A stretch of DNA of 64,000 nt from Mycolicibacter arupensis (GTDB lineage: Bacteria; Actinomycetota; Actinomycetes; Mycobacteriales; Mycobacteriaceae), in NCBI RefSeq assembly GCF_002086515.1, contig NZ_MVHH01000010.1, positions 48,006-112,005 of the forward strand. Reading direction: 5' to 3'. Position numbers and translations under genes: made by a program. The notes below the pieces were generated by a model. It searched no databases and had not been told where the DNA came from. It saw nothing but the letters and a program-made list of their open reading frames with translations. This document shows, one piece after another, positions 29,267-37,914 of the stretch. How positions within the stretch are numbered: position 1 is the first letter of the stretch; each line of letters begins with the position of its first letter.

Positions 29267-30388
29267 CTAGTCCTTGTCGTCGTTGGCGCGCGGGAATCCG
29301 CCGCCCGAGGGGAACAGGGGGAACACCACATCGTCGAGTTTCTCAGCGTCCCCGGCGGTTTTGTTCACCGTGGCGCCCCAGACATTGCCGTCCGGCGACA
29401 TCTTGACCGCCCAGACGTGGCCATGGGTGTCTTGGCGCATGACCTCTGGCTCACTGGTGACCGACCCGGTGCCGGCCGCCAAGCGCACGGCCACCGTCTG
29501 CTTGGTGTTGACCAGGTTGACCAGCACGACGCCGTCCATCGCGGCGCAGCCCGCTACGCCGGGCTTGTCCGGCCACGTCCACACGGTCGAGACCCGGGAA
29601 TCCTTGGTGATGCGCTGCAGGCGGTCGCCGCTGGGTGTGCGGTCTGTGACGTAGAGCGAACCGTCGACGTGGTCGATGCACATTCCGCCGCCGGAGCCCA
29701 TCCCGCTCAGGGCGGTGGTCGGCGCTGCCTGGTCGATGGTCGTGGGTTGCTCGATGCGCAGTACTTTGCCGGCGGTGGACGCCGGATCCGCGGCCGCGGC
29801 CGGATTGCCCGCATCTCCGGTGAGCACCACCAGGGTGGTCGGACTGGTGAAGATCAGCGCACCGGTGTTGCCGATCGCGCCTTTGGGAATTCCGGTCAGG
29901 ATGTCCTTCGGGACATCACCGTCGGCGATCCGGATCACCCGATTGTCGGTGGGGGTGCTGATGTAGGCGTACATCAGCCTGTCCTGCGTGTACGTGGGCG
30001 ACAACACGATGTCCATCAGCCCGCCGTCGCCGGAGGGGTCGACGCCGATCACCGTCTTCACCTTGGGTTCGGCGGTCAGTGAGACTTCCTTGACGGCGCC
30101 GGTGGTCCGTTCGGCGACCAATGCCGATTTGCTGTCGCCGTGCATGATCAGGCCGCTGGTGCTCTCCAGGCAGCCCTGCATCACCCCGGGCGCCGGGCAC
30201 TGTTTGGGGAACGGGTTGGCGGGCAGCGGTGGCGGTGGTGGGGGAGTCGTGGCCGGCGCCATACCGCGCCGCGGCACGGTGGTGAATGGTTGAGACTGGG
30301 CGTCATCGAAGTGCGCGCAGCCGGTCAGAGCCAGCAATGCCGCGCCCAAGACGACAGGCACCCGGTGAACCGCCCCGCGCATCCGCAT
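29267..30388 (-). CDS. lppZ: LppZ-like lipoprotein, sugar-dehydrogenase/PQQ-type beta-propeller
   Basis: A 373-residue lipoprotein. The signal peptide (VPVVLGAALLALTGCAHFDD) ends in the lipobox LTGC. The mature protein resembles soluble glucose/sorbosone dehydrogenase beta-propellers (KVKTVIGVDPSGDGGLMDIV, YAYISTPTDNRVIRI, GGGMCIDHVDGSLYVTDRTP). It matches Rv3006, next to doxX. The TAG stop codon is part of the IS481 target duplication, so the insertion did not alter the protein. It acts outside the cytoplasmic membrane; substrate unknown. Confidence 0.88.
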   Translation of the reverse strand: MRMRGAVHRVPVVLGAALLALTGCAHFDDAQSQPFTTVPRRGMAPATTPPPPPPLPANPFPKQCPAPGVMQGCLESTSGLIMHGDSKSALVAERTTGAVKEVSLTAEPKVKTVIGVDPSGDGGLMDIVLSPTYTQDRLMYAYISTPTDNRVIRIADGDVPKDILTGIPKGAIGNTGALIFTSPTTLVVLTGDAGNPAAAADPASTAGKVLRIEQPTTIDQAAPTTALSGMGSGGGMCIDHVDGSLYVTDRTPSGDRLQRITKDSRVSTVWTWPDKPGVAGCAAMDGVVLVNLVNTKQTVAVRLAAGTGSVTSEPEVMRQDTHGHVWAVKMSPDGNVWGATVNKTAGDAEKLDDVVFPLFPSGGGFPRANDDKD

Positions 30389-30509
30389 GCCCGTCAGGTT
30401 ACGGACACCGGGTGAGGTTGCGCCACGACGCCCACCGCACCGCCCCGCCAGCTGGGATTCGATTCGCTAACGAAGCCGTTCAAATCCCCAATACCGCGGG
30501 GGTTGCCCT

Positions 30510-30515
30510 TACTCT
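30510..30515 (+). promoter_or_regulatory. -10 box of doxX-like gene, leaderless-type
   Basis: TACTCT is followed by six bases (TTGCAG) plus G and the GTG at 30522. This supports the longer start for the DoxX gene, although an ATG at 30627 with a GGAGG also exists. Confidence 0.4.
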
Positions 30516-30521
30516 TGCAGG

Positions 30522-31337
30522 GTGACCAGTCATGGTGAGGGCTCACACTGGCGACGGCCGGGTGAGACTGCCGACGCAGGCAAAGGACGTCCCCAGTCGG
30601 CGCGTCTGGTAGATCCGGAGGACGACATGCCATCGCCGACCTACACCGGTGATTTCGAGACCGCCGCCATCCCGGCCTACGACCCCACCGGCGCCCGGGT
30701 TGCGGCAGGCGGCTACCACCCGCTGCCCTACGCAGAACCACAGGCCAGCCCGGGTCGCGTGGGAGTCTCCATCGGCCCGGACCCCGACATCGATGAGCCC
30801 TTCCGGGCAGTCGATCGGCGCGGAACCCAGGATCTGGGTCTGCTCGTGCTACGGATGGGCCTGGGTGTGCTGTTGGTGGCGCATGGGCTGCGCCAGCTGT
30901 TCGGCTGGTGGGGCGGCCAGGGCCTGAGCGGATTCAAGAGTTCGATCGCGGCTGCGGGCTACCAGCACGCCGACATCTTGACCTACGTGGCCGGCGGAGG
31001 TCAGATCGCAGCGGGTCTGCTGCTGGTGCTCGGACTGTTCACCCCGCTGGCGGCCGCCGGCGCGCTGGCCTATTTCATCAACGGGGTTCTCACCGGCGTC
31101 TCGTCGGACAACCAGGGTCGGCTCGGGCTTTTCCTGCCCGACGGGCATGAATTCCACGTTCTTCTCATCGTGGTCGCGGTGGCGATCGTGCTTGTCGGCC
31201 CCGGCCGTTATGGGCTCGACGGCGATCGTGGCTGGGCCCGGCGGCCATTCCTTGGATCCATCGCGGCACTGCTGCTCGGGATCGCCGGCGGCATCGCGAT
31301 GTGGGTCTTCCTCAATGGGGCGAACCCGCTCGGCTAG
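30522..31337 (+). CDS. DoxX-family membrane protein (Rv3005c-like)
   Basis: A 271-residue membrane protein: a polar N-terminal region of about 105 residues followed by four transmembrane helices with the DoxX signature (LGLLVLRMGLGVLLVAHGLR, QLFGWWGGQGLSGFKSS, GLFTPLAAAGALAYFINGVL). In M. tuberculosis the orthologue forms a membrane oxidoreductase complex with SodA and SseA that protects against oxidative and thiol stress. GTG 30522 fits a leaderless transcript. ATG 30627 with GGAGG five bases upstream is the alternative and would remove 35 residues of the tail. Confidence 0.88.
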   Translation: MTSHGEGSHWRRPGETADAGKGRPQSARLVDPEDDMPSPTYTGDFETAAIPAYDPTGARVAAGGYHPLPYAEPQASPGRVGVSIGPDPDIDEPFRAVDRRGTQDLGLLVLRMGLGVLLVAHGLRQLFGWWGGQGLSGFKSSIAAAGYQHADILTYVAGGGQIAAGLLLVLGLFTPLAAAGALAYFINGVLTGVSSDNQGRLGLFLPDGHEFHVLLIVVAVAIVLVGPGRYGLDGDRGWARRPFLGSIAALLLGIAGGIAMWVFLNGANPLG

Positions 31338-31364
31338 ATCCGGGCACGGCGGCACCCAGGCGGG

Positions 31365-31754
31365 TCAGCGGTAGGGGTTCGGTACCCGCCCGCCGCTCGC
31401 CTCGGTCAACAGCGGCAGCGTCGCGAAGCTCACCGCAGGCAGGCGCAGGACCTCGCCGTCGCGCAGGTGTGCCCGAGCCCAGGATCCCCGCGTGAAGCCC
31501 AAGCCGGCGATGGCGTCCCAGTCCACCGAGCGGCTGCCCAGGAGCGTCCGCACCGTGATCCGTTGGGGGTCGGCGACCGTTCGCCACCGCACGATGAGCG
31601 CGGAGGCCAACAGCGGCAATGCCAGCAGGGGAGCGGTCACGGGCCACGTCGTCACCGGGATCAGCAGGCCGAGAGTCAGGAAGCCCACCGCGAAATGGGC
31701 CATCGGCGAGATGCGGATCACCAGAGGCGCGGGTTCGGGTGATGGAGATGCCAC
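31365..31754 (-). CDS. cfp6: Membrane PH-domain protein (Rv3004/Cfp6-like)
   Basis: A 129-residue protein with two membrane segments (AHFAVGFLTLGLLIPVTTWP; TAPLLALPLLASALIV) and a bacterial PH domain (PQRITVRTLLGSRSVDWDAI, GSWARAHLRDGEVLRLPAVS). The pattern and position match the low-molecular-weight antigen CFP-6. It is convergent with doxX, as in M. tuberculosis. Function is unknown. An alternative start at Met18 would still keep the first membrane helix. Confidence 0.85.
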   Translation of the reverse strand: MASPSPEPAPLVIRISPMAHFAVGFLTLGLLIPVTTWPVTAPLLALPLLASALIVRWRTVADPQRITVRTLLGSRSVDWDAIAGLGFTRGSWARAHLRDGEVLRLPAVSFATLPLLTEASGGRVPNPYR

Positions 31755-31840
31755 CCCCGCATGATGTCACCGTCGGTGCAGGGGGAGTGGCCGGGAGGTT
31801 TCCATCACCGGTAACAATAAATATTGACTACTTATTTTTT

Positions 31841-32509
31841 ATGGCGCATCATGAACGCGTGCCGCCCACCAAGCCCCGCCGTACCCAGGCGGAACGTACT
31901 GCCGAGACCCGGCATGCGTTGCTCGACGCGACACTTGACGCGCTGGTCGAGGTCGGGTTCAAGGGAACCACCACCACCGAGGTGGCCCGCCGCGCCGGTG
32001 TTTCGGTGGGCGCGCTGCAGGGGCATTTTCCGACCAAGGTCGGCCTGCTGACCGCCGCCATCGACTTCGCGCTGAACCGCCGCATCGAAGAGTTCGAGGT
32101 GCTGATGGCGGGACTGGACGCTTCCGCGGACAAACTGGACGAGGCGATCGATCTGTTGTGGTCGATGTATTCCGGCCCGACATTCACCGCATCGCAAGAG
32201 CTGTGGGTAGCGGCTCGCACCGACCCCGACCTGGCGCCCGCGGTGATCGAGACTGATCGGCAATTCTCCGAAGCCTGCGATCGGATCTACACCGAACTAC
32301 TTGCTTCCACCGACACCGCACAGGCCGACGCCCCGGCGTCTCGGATCGGACCGCAGATGACCTTCGCCCTGATGAACGGCCTGGCGATGTCCCGGTCAAT
32401 CGCCGGCTATGAGCCGCTGGCGGCCGAGGACATCCTCGACGCCTTCAAGACGCTGGTCCGGCCACTGGCTACCGGCTTGGCAGACCCACAACCCGAGAGA
32501 GAGTCATGA
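31841..32509 (+). CDS. TetR-family regulator, operon with PF10118 gene
   Basis: A 222-residue TetR repressor (HALLDATLDALVEVGFKGTT, TEVARRAGVSVGALQGHFPT, KVGLLTAAIDFALNRR). The ATG at 31841 follows an unusually AT-rich stretch (31811-31840) that probably contains the promoter and operator, with AATAA...TTATT half-sites. It overlaps the PF10118 gene by four bases (ATGA), so the regulator controls its own operon. The pair has no counterpart in M. tuberculosis at this place. Confidence 0.9.
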   Translation: MAHHERVPPTKPRRTQAERTAETRHALLDATLDALVEVGFKGTTTTEVARRAGVSVGALQGHFPTKVGLLTAAIDFALNRRIEEFEVLMAGLDASADKLDEAIDLLWSMYSGPTFTASQELWVAARTDPDLAPAVIETDRQFSEACDRIYTELLASTDTAQADAPASRIGPQMTFALMNGLAMSRSIAGYEPLAAEDILDAFKTLVRPLATGLADPQPERES

Positions 32510-33360
32510 CCGCCAACGAGAACAATCACCCGGTGGTAAAGGCGCGTCGCATCCGGTTCAACTACCCGGTGGCATCGCTGAATCGTCACTTCGTTCAAGG
32601 CGACCTGGTGATGAGTCACATGATCGCGCACCTGTCGGCGGTGTTCCCCGAGGGCGAGGACTTCTTCATTCGTTCGGTGCGTCGCTACGCCGACCAGATC
32701 ACCGACCCTGACCTCAAAGACCAGGTCAAGGGATTCATTGGCCAGGAGGTCACCCACGGGCGCGAGCACCGAGCCCTCAATGAGCGCCTGCACGAGATGG
32801 GTTACCCGACCCGCAGGATCGACCGGCTGGTGAACCGCCGCCAGAAGGCCATCGAAGCACGGTTCTCCCCGCTGACGTGCCTGGCGATCACCGCCGCACT
32901 GGAGCATTTCACCGCTGTCTTCGCCGAGACCCTGCTCTCGGACGAGCGGGCCCAGGCCCTGCTCGGCACGACCGAAGTACGGTCCATGCTGTTGTGGCAC
33001 GCCATCGAGGAATCCGAGCACCGCTCGGTGGCGTTCGATGTCTATCGGTCGGTCGGAGGCGATGAGGCCCGCCGGATCAAGGTGATGAAGGTGATCCGGT
33101 TCACCTTTCCCCTTGCCGTCGTGGCGAACACCATCATCTCGCTCTTCGCAGACCGGGCTGCCTACAACCCGGTGCGAACCGTCCGCAGCTTTGCGGCCCT
33201 GCGGCGATCGCCGTTTTTGACCCGCGCCGTCTTCAGCCGGCTGGCCGAGTACATGCGCCCGGGATTCCATCCCGACGACCAAGACAACACAGCGCTGCTG
33301 CAGCACTGGGAGGCCGAGCTGTTCGGCGAGCAGGGTTCCCTGGTCGACCACCTGAACTGA
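32506..33360 (+). CDS. Metal-dependent hydrolase-like protein, PF10118 (ferritin-like helical fold)
   Basis: A 284-residue protein matching PF10118: IRFNYPVASLNRHFVQGD, FFIRSVRRYADQITDP, FIGQEVTHGREHRALNERL, AALEHFTAVFAETLL and LLWHAIEESEHRSVAFDVY. The EH and ExxH pairs repeat as in ferritin-like di-iron proteins. The Pfam name says hydrolase, but a di-iron oxygenase-like activity is equally possible. It is translated from an ATG overlapping the TetR stop codon. The substrate is unknown. Confidence 0.85.
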   Translation: MTANENNHPVVKARRIRFNYPVASLNRHFVQGDLVMSHMIAHLSAVFPEGEDFFIRSVRRYADQITDPDLKDQVKGFIGQEVTHGREHRALNERLHEMGYPTRRIDRLVNRRQKAIEARFSPLTCLAITAALEHFTAVFAETLLSDERAQALLGTTEVRSMLLWHAIEESEHRSVAFDVYRSVGGDEARRIKVMKVIRFTFPLAVVANTIISLFADRAAYNPVRTVRSFAALRRSPFLTRAVFSRLAEYMRPGFHPDDQDNTALLQHWEAELFGEQGSLVDHLN

Positions 33361-33372
33361 GGGCTCGCTCAT

Positions 33373-33402
33373 TTGACGCACGCTCGGTCCAGCGGCTACC
33401 GT
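33373..33402 (+). promoter_or_regulatory. Promoter of the ilvB leader
   Basis: TTGACG (33373-33378) and TACCGT (33397-33402) are separated by 18 bases. Transcription would begin at about 33409-33411, at the leader-peptide ATG, so the leader would be translated from a leaderless mRNA. Confidence 0.55.
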
Positions 33403-33410
33403 CGTGTGCT

Positions 33411-33461
33411 ATGGACAACGGCATGCTCGTAGTAGCCCACTGCGCGTTGGTTGTTGCCTGA
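33411..33461 (+). CDS. ilvB leader peptide (branched-chain amino-acid attenuator)
   Basis: A 16-residue open frame, [16 protein letters not shown], ahead of ilvB. Six of 16 residues are Val or Leu (two clusters, LVV and LVV), the composition expected for a branched-chain amino-acid attenuator. Its last codons lie in the 5' arm of a strong hairpin, and an intrinsic terminator follows. Attenuation of ilvB by a Val/Leu/Ile leader is established in Corynebacterium and was predicted for mycobacteria. Translation has not been shown here. Confidence 0.75.
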   Translation: MDNGMLVVAHCALVVA

Positions 33462-33517
33462 ACCTCAACCACCAACGCGCAACCCTCGTGCAGCAGCTGA
33501 GCTGGCGGGGGTTTTTT
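33442..33517 (+). terminator. ilvB attenuator: hairpin followed by Rho-independent terminator
   Basis: Hairpin 1 pairs 33442-33456 with 33466-33480, 15 bases with one G-U, over the last Val codons and the stop of the leader peptide. Right after it, the terminator arm 33481-33494 (AACCCTCGTGCAGC) pairs with 33501-33517 (GCTGGCGGGGGTTTTTT) around loop AGCTGA and ends in six Ts. Ribosome stalling at Val/Leu codons should change hairpin 1 and decide whether ilvBNC is transcribed. Confidence 0.75.
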
Positions 33518-33561
33518 GTTGCCACCAGTTCTGTAGCACCAGAGGAATTGAAGAGGAAACC

Positions 33562-35436
33562 GTGAGCGCACCCACCACTCGACCGCCGGAGCGGTCGGCA
33601 CCGCCGCACGACGGCACCGGAGCCTCGGCCGTCAACACGGCCGCCGCCAAGGTCACATCGTCGGCCAAGCGAGTCCCGCCAGAGCAGATGACCGGCGCTC
33701 AGTCGGTCATCCGCTCCCTGGAGGAACTCGACGTCGACGTGATCTTCGGCATTCCCGGTGGCGCCGTCCTGCCGGTCTATGACCCGCTGTTCGACTCGGA
33801 GAAGCTGCGCCATGTGCTGGTGCGCCATGAGCAGGGCGCCGGCCACGCGGCCAGCGGTTATGCCCACGCCACCGGCCGGGTCGGGGTGTGCATGGCCACC
33901 TCGGGTCCGGGCGCAACCAACCTGGTCACCCCGTTGGCCGACGCCCAGATGGATTCCATCCCGGTGGTCGCGATCACCGGCCAGGTCGGCCGCCAGTTGA
34001 TCGGCACCGATGCCTTCCAGGAGGCCGACATCTCCGGCATCACCATGCCGATCACCAAGCACAACTTCCTGGTGCGCAACGGCGACGACATCCCGCGTGC
34101 GCTGGCCGAGGCATTCCACATCGCGGCCTCCGGACGCCCGGGCGCCGTGTTGGTCGACATACCCAAGGACGTGTTGCAGGGCCAGTGCACCTTCGCCTGG
34201 CCGCCGCAGCTGGACCTGCCCGGCTACAAGCCGACCACCAAGCCGCACAGCCGCCAGGTCCGCGAGGCCGCCAAGCTGATCGCGGCGGCGCGCCGGCCGG
34301 TGCTGTACGTCGGCGGCGGGGTGATCCGCGGCGAAGCCTGCGAGCAGCTGGCCGAACTGGCCGAGCTGACCGGCATCCCGGTGGTCACCACGTTGATGGC
34401 CCGCGGCGCGTTCCCCGACAGCCACCGTCAGCACCTGGGCATGCCCGGCATGCACGGCACGGTCGCGGCCGTGGCCGGATTGCAGCGTTCGGACCTGCTG
34501 ATCACCCTGGGCGCCCGCTTCGATGACCGGGTCACTGGCCAGCTGGACTCTTTCGCCCCGGATGCGAAGGTGATTCACGCCGACATCGACCCCGCCGAGA
34601 TCGGCAAGAACCGGCACGCCGACGTCCCGATCGTCGGGGATGTCAAGGCGGTGATCATCGAGTTGCTCGAGGTGCTGCGGCAGGACAAGACGGCGGACTC
34701 GCTCGACATCGCCGACTGGTGGAACTACCTCGACGAGGTGCGCTCGACCTACCCGCTGAGCTACGGGCCGCAGAGCGACGGCAGCCTGTCGCCGGAATTC
34801 GTCATCGAGACGCTGGGCCGCCTCGCGGGCCCCGACGCGCTCTATGTCGCCGGCGTCGGCCAGCACCAGATGTGGGCCGCGCAGTTCGTCACTTACGACA
34901 AGCCGCGCACCTGGTTGAACTCTGGGGGGCTGGGAACCATGGGCTTTGCCATCCCCGCGGCCATGGGCGCCAAGATGGGCCGCCCGGACGCCGAGGTGTG
35001 GGCGATCGACGGAGACGGCTGCTTCCAGATGACCAATCAGGAGCTGGCGACCTGCGCGATCGAAGGAGTGCCGATCAAGGTTGCGCTGATCAACAACGGC
35101 AACCTGGGCATGGTGCGGCAGTGGCAGACCCTGTTTTACGGGGAGCGCTATAGCCAGACGGACCTGGCCACCCACTCGCGCCGCATCCCGGATTTCGTGA
35201 TGTTGGCTGAGGCATACGGTTGCGTCGGATTGCGTTGCGAGCGTGAGGAAGACGTCGAAGACGTGATCAAGGCGGCGCAGGCGATCACCGACCGGCCGGT
35301 GGTGATCGACTTCATCGTCGGAGCGGATGCGCAGGTGTGGCCGATGGTCGCCGCGGGCACCAGCAACGACGAGATTCAGGCTGCGCGCGGTATCCGGCCG
35401 CTGTTCGACGATGAGAACAACGAGGGGCACGCCTGA
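33562..35436 (+). CDS. ilvB: Acetolactate synthase large (catalytic) subunit
   Basis: A 624-residue ThDP-dependent enzyme for the first common step of valine, leucine and isoleucine synthesis. It has the catalytic Glu in [19 protein letters not shown], the FAD/ThDP regions ([20 protein letters not shown]), and the ThDP-binding [12 protein letters not shown] ... NNGNLGMV motif. GTG 33562 follows the ribosome-binding site AAGAGGAAA. The first ~45 residues are a non-conserved tail. It overlaps ilvN by one base (TGATG) and is equivalent to ilvB1 (Rv3003c). It is controlled by the attenuator upstream. Confidence 0.97.
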   Translation: MSAPTTRPPERSAPPHDGTGASAVNTAAAKVTSSAKRVPPEQMTGAQSVIRSLEELDVDVIFGIPGGAVLPVYDPLFDSEKLRHVLVRHEQGAGHAASGYAHATGRVGVCMATSGPGATNLVTPLADAQMDSIPVVAITGQVGRQLIGTDAFQEADISGITMPITKHNFLVRNGDDIPRALAEAFHIAASGRPGAVLVDIPKDVLQGQCTFAWPPQLDLPGYKPTTKPHSRQVREAAKLIAAARRPVLYVGGGVIRGEACEQLAELAELTGIPVVTTLMARGAFPDSHRQHLGMPGMHGTVAAVAGLQRSDLLITLGARFDDRVTGQLDSFAPDAKVIHADIDPAEIGKNRHADVPIVGDVKAVIIELLEVLRQDKTADSLDIADWWNYLDEVRSTYPLSYGPQSDGSLSPEFVIETLGRLAGPDALYVAGVGQHQMWAAQFVTYDKPRTWLNSGGLGTMGFAIPAAMGAKMGRPDAEVWAIDGDGCFQMTNQELATCAIEGVPIKVALINNGNLGMVRQWQTLFYGERYSQTDLATHSRRIPDFVMLAEAYGCVGLRCEREEDVEDVIKAAQAITDRPVVIDFIVGADAQVWPMVAAGTSNDEIQAARGIRPLFDDENNEGHA

Positions 35437-35948
35437 TGTCGACTGGATGGAAGACCCACACCCTCTCGGTGCTCGTCGAAGACAAGCCCGGCGTGCTGGC
35501 TCGCGTTGCCGCGCTGTTCTCCCGGCGTGGCTTCAACATCGAGTCGCTGGCCGTCGGCGCCACCGAGACCAAGAACATGTCGCGCATGACGATCGTCGTC
35601 TCGGTGGAGGACACTCCGCTCGAGCAGATCACCAAGCAGCTCAACAAGCTGATCAACGTCATCAAGATCGTCGAGCAGGAGGAGGACAACTCCGTCTCCC
35701 GTGAGATAGCGCTGATCAAAGTCCGTGCCGATGCCAGCACCCGCGGGCAGATCGTGGAGGCGGTGAATCTGTTCCGCGCCCGGGTGATCGATGTGTCCCC
35801 CGAGTCGTTGATCGTCGAGGCAACTGGCACCCCGGCCAAGTTCGATGCGCTACTGCGAGTGCTGGAGCCCTATGGCATCCGCGAAATCGTCCAATCGGGT
35901 CTCGTATCGTTGTCTCGCGGTCCGCGCGGCATCGGCACCACCAAATAG
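35436..35948 (+). CDS. ilvN: Acetolactate synthase small (regulatory) subunit
   Basis: A 170-residue regulatory subunit giving valine feedback inhibition. The N-terminal ACT domain is THTLSVLVEDKPGVLARVAA, then GFNIESLAVGATETKNMSRM. The C-terminal domain ends VEATGTPAKFDALLRVLEPY. The ATG shares a base with the ilvB stop codon. Length is typical for the bacterial small subunit. Confidence 0.96.
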   Translation: MSTGWKTHTLSVLVEDKPGVLARVAALFSRRGFNIESLAVGATETKNMSRMTIVVSVEDTPLEQITKQLNKLINVIKIVEQEEDNSVSREIALIKVRADASTRGQIVEAVNLFRARVIDVSPESLIVEATGTPAKFDALLRVLEPYGIREIVQSGLVSLSRGPRGIGTTK

Positions 35949-35976
35949 TCCCCCAAGAAAAAGCCAGTAAAGATAG

Positions 35977-37005
<1,029 letters not shown>

Positions 37006-37035
37006 CCAACGGCGAGCACGAAGAGCTAGAAGAAC

Positions 37036-37065
37036 GAGTGGCCCCTTCCGCGGAAGGGGCCACTC
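37036..37065 (+). terminator. Terminator of the ilvBNC operon
   Basis: GAGTGGCCCCTTCC (37036-37049) pairs perfectly with GGAAGGGGCCACTC (37052-37065), followed by GCTTT. The tight loop and the short T-run suggest a mycobacterial hairpin terminator, possibly also serving the convergent repeat-protein gene. Confidence 0.7.
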
Positions 37066-37133
37066 GCTTTATGGCACCGGTTCGACGTGATCGGGGTGGT
37101 CTCCCATCCGCCCCGATCCGTCGGCGCCGGTGG

Positions 37134-37721
37134 TTACAGGCCGTCGAACAGGCCGTCAAACAAGGCAGACAGGTCCAGCCCGGAGAACAGCTCGGACAAA
37201 TCGAAGTTCTCGAAGATCCCCGACAGGTCGAAGTTCTCGAAGAAGTTGCCGAAGATGCCGGACAAGTCGAAGTTGGCGAACAAGTCGGTCAGTCCGCTGA
37301 AGAGTCCGGACAGGTCGAAGTTGGCGAACAAGTCGCTGATGATGCCGGACAGGTCGAAGTTGGCGAACAGGTCGGTCAGTCCGCTGAAGAGTCCGGACAG
37401 ATCGAGGTTGGTGAACAGGTCACTGAAGATGCCCGACAGGTCGAGGTTGGCGAACAGGTCACTGAAGATGCCCGACAGGTCGAGGTTGGTGAACAGGTCG
37501 TTGATGATGCCGGACAGGTCAAGGCCGCTCAGCAAGTCACCCAGGCCGGAGAAGAGGCCCGAGAAGTCCACGCCGTCGAGCAGGCCGCTGCCGTCGGCGG
37601 TGAGCTCGATGGCCGGCATGTGCACGTTCGTGGGGGCGACGACCACGGGAGTGGCGGCGATTGCGCCGGCGCCGATGACAGCGGCGCCCGCTAAGGCAAG
37701 CGGGCGAAGGGTGGTGTGCAT
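37134..37721 (-). CDS. Secreted acidic protein with DLSG repeats, function unknown
   Basis: A 195-residue exported protein. The N-terminus is a signal peptide (LRPLALAGAAVIGAGAIAAT) followed by PTNVHMPAIELTA, a linker I associate with mycobacterial secreted proteins. From about residue 53 it is made of near-copies of LFxNxDLSGxFSD. The DLS core falls at residues 68, 81, 94, 107, 123, 136, 152, 165, 174 and 183, so steps are 13,13,13,16,13,16,13,9,9. The mature region has no Lys, Arg or Cys and is rich in Asp, Phe and Leu. GGAGAGGC provides the ribosome-binding site. No known repeat family is recognised with confidence. It is convergent with ilvBNC, between ilvC and an Rv2997-like gene. Confidence 0.8.
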   Translation of the reverse strand: MHTTLRPLALAGAAVIGAGAIAATPVVVAPTNVHMPAIELTADGSGLLDGVDFSGLFSGLGDLLSGLDLSGIINDLFTNLDLSGIFSDLFANLDLSGIFSDLFTNLDLSGLFSGLTDLFANFDLSGIISDLFANFDLSGLFSGLTDLFANFDLSGIFGNFFENFDLSGIFENFDLSELFSGLDLSALFDGLFDGL

Positions 37722-37914
37722 AGCCTCTCCTTACGGTATGACTCGCGCCACTTTGAGCAAACGCTGTGATGCCCGACACGAGTTAGCTGGAGGCTATATC
37801 AAAGCTGACAGAAAGTCTCTAGTTATCTGGGAAAAATATGTGCAATGCGTTTGAGGCTTGCTCAGCTTGGCATTCGCTGGTTGGCGGAAGCCGCGCGCCC
37901 GAGGGGCCGGACTG

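Noticed and set aside
28793..30082. A 429-residue plus-strand frame crossing the IS right end and lppZ
   Set aside because: It crosses the IS boundary and is antisense to lppZ; no domain is seen.
33409..35430. A 673-residue open frame on the minus strand opposite ilvB
   Set aside because: It is the antisense of a certain ilvB gene, shows no domain, and its His/Gly/Arg/Asp-rich composition is typical of high-GC shadow frames.
37134..37570. Repetitive DNA resembling a CRISPR array
   Set aside because: The units are 39 or 48 bases, in frame, with no unique spacers, and encode a protein repeat.
37087..37854. A plus-strand frame with repeated KLANKS-like units
   Set aside because: It is the antisense of the DLSG-repeat gene. 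The minus-strand frame has a signal peptide and ribosome-binding site, the plus-strand one does not.
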